Shown here: positions 38,793 through 41,540 of the stretch, piece by piece
Layout: each line of letters opens with the position of its first letter
Position numbering within the stretch: position 1 is the stretch's first letter
DNA from: Acidobacteriota bacterium
Lineage (GTDB): Bacteria > Acidobacteriota > Thermoanaerobaculia > Multivoradales > JAGPDF01
DNA length: 41,540 nt
Direction of reading: 5' to 3'
Assembly (NCBI GenBank): GCA_014584695.1
Contig: JACTMI010000018.1
Span: 50,001 to 91,540 of the forward strand
Program-made: the position numbers and the translations under genes
The notes under the pieces: generated by a model
Databases searched by the model: none
Told to the model about the DNA's origin: nothing
What the model saw: only the letters and a program-made list of their open reading frames with translations

Positions 38793-41540
38793 TAGTGCTT
38801 CTCCCGAGTGAGTGGTGAGAAGGGTGGCTTGGCAAGCAACTCTCGATGCAGATTCTCGTAGCGCAGAGCGAACGAATCGGTGCTGCCTGGCTGAAGGGGA
38901 TTCGCTCCTGCAGCGAAGTAGCCGAAGGCGTGGCCGAGCTCGTGGACCACCGCGGTGCCGAGCGAGTATGGGAGCCCGACTTTGACTCCGGCGAAGGGAC
39001 CACTCGTCGGGGTGCCAGTCAATGCCATGCTTGTCACTTGGCTCGGATTGATCAAGATCTTGATCTTATTGGCATAGGTGGGGTCAGTCCTGGCACCCTG
39101 CCACTTGGCGAGATCGCGACTCGTGACCTCGAGTTCGACCCGCTCCTTGGCCGCGATGGCACTGCCAATCAGCCGAGCGGTGGGATTCTCCGATTTCGTG
39201 AGATCTACGTCGCCGCTGGAGAGGTGGGTCTCGGTAGTTGTCCATTTCAGGCCGAGGAGGGAGTGGGTGACCTCGACCTCCTCGAGTTGCAGCGTCGCGG
39301 TATCACCAGCCTCGACCAAGGCCTCCCGGAGGCCCTCCAGCCCCTTGTCTGAGGTGACAACATAGAGCCCCGTCGGATCCACGTACGCGAGCGGGTTGCT
39401 CAGGGCGTACGAATAGCGGTTCCAGAGCTGTGGCATCCGCTGCGCACGGCCGACCTGCAGGACCGGATCGACTGACAGAAATCTCCCGATCTGCGGGTTG
39501 TGCATCCGCGCGTGCATGTGGTCGAGGTCGTCGGCGGTGCTGGTCGGGTCGCCGAGGTCTCGTTCGTGGCCGGTGAACTTGTAGCGGATGAGGTTCTGGG
39601 TCGCGCTGGTCGCCTCTTCGCCGTAAGGGAAATAGGCGTGGAAGGCGACCTGCGCGCCGGCGTGGTCGGTCAGCAGCCGGGGGGTTCCCAGGTGGTCGAC
39701 GTGGAAGTGCGTCGTCTGGAGCGGGCCCTGCGACCTCAGCAGCGGACCGCCGGGGCCCCGGTGGACGTTGTCGCGCTCGACGACGCCCGTCGCCGTCGGC
39801 CGGTCGTAGACGAACTCCCGCAGCACTTGGTTGTCCAGCCCCCGCAGCGTCCAGCGGATCTTCTCGGCCCCGCCCACCTGCCAGGAGAGCAGACGCTCGT
39901 CCTGCGCCGTGTAGGCGTGGAGCCACTCCTGGTTGCTGGTTTCCACCCGCCAGACCTCGCCGAAGGGGCCGAAGTCGTATTCGTTGCCATTCCATCGGTC
40001 GAGGTTCCCGGCCGCGTCGTAGTGAATCATCATCCCCAGCAGGCGATTCGTCGCCGGGTTCACCGGGATCTCCCGCCCCGGGTTACCCACCACCTCGATC
40101 AGGTTCCCGAACGGGTCATAAGCGAACTGCTGCACGCGCTCCGGCGGCGGCGGCGTTCCGCCCCAGGCCGAGGTGTCCCCGCTCTCGAAATCGTCCGCGA
40201 AGATCAGATCCAGCAGCCGCGGCCGCGCGCGCGCCGCGACGCTCACCCGCGACTCCGTCACCCGGCTCACCCGGTCGTACAGGTAGCTCGTCTCGCCGAT
40301 CTCCACCACGTTGCCCGAGCCGTCGAACCGGTAGGGGCCCGACGTCCAGTTGCCGGCGGCGGAAACCCCCGTCGTCCCGATCGACGCCGGGCGCAGCATC
40401 CCGTGCGGGTCCAGCCCGTGCGTCACCGTCACCCCGTTGCCGTGCTGCACCTGGGCGACCATCCCGTTCGGATGGTACGTCACGTTGCCGAACAGGATCC
40501 CGGAGGGTGTCCGTACCGTCGTCAGCCAGCCCTGCGAGAAGAGAAATTCGACCTCCGGGAAGGCCGCTCCGTCCAGGCACCCGCCCGCCTCGCAGTGCGG
40601 GTACTCCAGCAGGTCCACCACCCCGAGCGGCGTGTACTCGAAGCCCTGCGTCCACCGGTCCGTCGGCCCCGCGCCGTCGAGGTAGACCTCCGTCGTCCGG
40701 CGAGAGACGCGCCCGCCGCGCCCGAAGTGCTCGTAGATCTCACGCACCTGTGCCGTCACCGGCTGACCGGAGAGCAAGACGTGGTTGAAGCGGCTCGCCT
40801 CGACCAGCTGGCCCAGGCTCGGGCCCGGCGTCGGCGAGTAGAAGAACTCCTTCAGGGTCCGCGCGCCGCCGCCGGTCTCTTGCACCCGCGTCAGCCGCTC
40901 CGCCCGGTCGAAGTGGTAGGTGAGGTCGTGAGGCCCGTCGACCTTGCGCGTCGCGTGGCCGCGGGCGTCGAAGCCCGAGTAGGTGACCATCCCGTTGCCC
41001 GACTCACCCTTCTCCGGATGCTGCTCCGAAAGCAGCAAGCCCCGCTGGTCGTAAGTCCAGAAGCGATTCTGCGTCACCGTGCCCTGGCCGATCGGGGCCG
41101 CCGTCGACGCCTGTCGCAGGCGGTTGCCGACGTCGTAGCCGTAGGTCGTCGTCGCGGTCGCGCCGCCCGCGCCCGAGGGCTCCACGACCTCCCCCAGCCG
41201 TCCCTGCCGGTCGAAGCGCTCGATCGTCACCGACGGCACCTCGATTGCCCGCCCGGCCTCGCCGGCGATCGCGCCGACCCAGGAGCGGCGCAGCAGCTGG
41301 CGATTGCCTAGGTATTCGAGCTCGATGCGATGGTCGAAGCCGTCCGGTGGCGTGATGGTGGCCGGCCGGCCGAAGGGGTCGTAGCCCTCGAACAGCGTCC
41401 GCTGCGCGAGGTGGCCCCATTCCGAGATCGAGGCGCGCCAGCCGTTACCGTCGTAGCGCGTCTCGCGGGTCGACCAGACGCTCCCCCCGGGCATCCGGCG
41501 GGACTCCCGCCAGAGCCTGCCGAAGCCGTCGAGCTCGGAA
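38792..41540 (-). CDS. RHS-repeat polymorphic toxin with HExxH metallopeptidase-like tip (5' end beyond window)
   Basis: The open frame runs to the window edge (upstream codons read SELDGFGRLWRESRR), so the N-terminus is missing; about 915 residues are visible. YD/RHS repeats (YDGNGWRAS, GYDPFGRPATI, FAYDPFGNLIEV) lead into the core end HVDHLGTPRLLTDHAGA, RYKFTGHERDLG, RMHNPQIGRFLSVDP, and the junction RYSYALSNPLAYVDPTGLY at about 39362-39420. After DPTGL, a tip of about 190 residues carries VVHELGHAFGYF (HExxH at 38930-38944) and RYENLHRELL near the end, like zinc metallopeptidase toxin tips (M91/NleD-like). An IFADDFESGDTSAW motif lies mid-protein at about 40160-40214. The tip is less GC-rich than the core, suggesting exchange. 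Confidence 0.88.
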   Translation of the reverse strand, partial: SELDGFGRLWRESRRMPGGSVWSTRETRYDGNGWRASISEWGHLAQRTLFEGYDPFGRPATITPPDGFDHRIELEYLGNRQLLRRSWVGAIAGEAGRAIEVPSVTIERFDRQGRLGEVVEPSGAGGATATTTYGYDVGNRLRQASTAAPIGQGTVTQNRFWTYDQRGLLLSEQHPEKGESGNGMVTYSGFDARGHATRKVDGPHDLTYHFDRAERLTRVQETGGGARTLKEFFYSPTPGPSLGQLVEASRFNHVLLSGQPVTAQVREIYEHFGRGGRVSRRTTEVYLDGAGPTDRWTQGFEYTPLGVVDLLEYPHCEAGGCLDGAAFPEVEFLFSQGWLTTVRTPSGILFGNVTYHPNGMVAQVQHGNGVTVTHGLDPHGMLRPASIGTTGVSAAGNWTSGPYRFDGSGNVVEIGETSYLYDRVSRVTESRVSVAARARPRLLDLIFADDFESGDTSAWGGTPPPPERVQQFAYDPFGNLIEVVGNPGREIPVNPATNRLLGMMIHYDAAGNLDRWNGNEYDFGPFGEVWRVETSNQEWLHAYTAQDERLLSWQVGGAEKIRWTLRGLDNQVLREFVYDRPTATGVVERDNVHRGPGGPLLRSQGPLQTTHFHVDHLGTPRLLTDHAGAQVAFHAYFPYGEEATSATQNLIRYKFTGHERDLGDPTSTADDLDHMHARMHNPQIGRFLSVDPVLQVGRAQRMPQLWNRYSYALSNPLAYVDPTGLYVVTSDKGLEGLREALVEAGDTATLQLEEVEVTHSLLGLKWTTTETHLSSGDVDLTKSENPTARLIGSAIAAKERVELEVTSRDLAKWQGARTDPTYANKIKILINPSQVTSMALTGTPTSGPFAGVKVGLPYSLGTAVVHELGHAFGYFAAGANPLQPGSTDSFALRYENLHRELLAKPPFSPLTREKH

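Noticed and set aside
38095-39003. A 302-codon minus-strand frame spanning the RHS tip and the small membrane-protein gene
   Set aside because: It is out of frame with both supported genes and its product is Ser/Arg/Pro-rich without recognisable domains.

Overview
The window is a high-GC chromosomal segment from a Gram-negative bacterium. It carries a TonB-dependent receptor, an Omp85-type barrel protein, lipoproteins, an RHS protein and housekeeping genes of ordinary bacterial type. The 5' part of the 16S rRNA gene, the many outer-membrane metallopeptidase-like proteins and the composition suggest Acidobacteriota, perhaps near Thermoanaerobaculia. That placement is recall-based inference, because no database search was possible.

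Left part (1-15.8 kb), nearly all on the minus strand. A 16S gene runs off the left edge behind a boxA-bearing leader and two tandem TTGACA-17-TANNNT promoters. Upstream of it lies a purine operon, read right to left as purS-purQ-purL-purF and then purM-purN. An oppositely oriented tryptophanase-type gene sits between purF and purM. In front of purS are two metallo-beta-lactamase-fold hydrolases and a GAF/HD-GYP protein. Before those is an envelope module: a TPR lipoprotein, an exported protein, and a large fusion of HExxH peptidase, TolB-like propeller and Omp85-like barrel. Most junctions are 4-base overlaps or short gaps, so long co-transcripts are likely.

Middle and right (15.9-36.3 kb). 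The order dprA-topA-trmFO-xerC-hslV-hslU, known from Bacillus-type genomes, is kept but split by two insertions. The first holds a toxin-antitoxin pair, an MmeI-like (type IIL) restriction-modification protein, a secreted HExxH peptidase and a TonB receptor. The second holds an ATP-grasp enzyme and a PAS histidine kinase. An LptM-like/Fn3 lipoprotein and dapF follow hslU. The convergent peptidase and receptor genes are separated by two 100-bp copies of a structured palindromic repeat whose second stem shows two compensatory base-pair changes.

Right end (36.3-41.5 kb), minus strand. There is a polytopic membrane protein, a gene-poor stretch with a possible decayed reading frame, and an RHS polymorphic toxin cut by the window edge. 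The RHS tip is an HExxH peptidase-like domain. A small membrane-protein gene, a candidate immunity gene, starts in the RHS stop codon (TAATG).

The most noteworthy signals are: (i) the RHS metallopeptidase tip with its coupled membrane partner; (ii) a recurring TAGNNT-like -10 element 6-10 nt before start codons, implying frequent leaderless transcripts; (iii) the covarying tandem palindromic repeat; (iv) the three-domain peptidase-propeller-barrel fusion; and (v) mutually exclusive hairpins around the dprA Shine-Dalgarno sequence.
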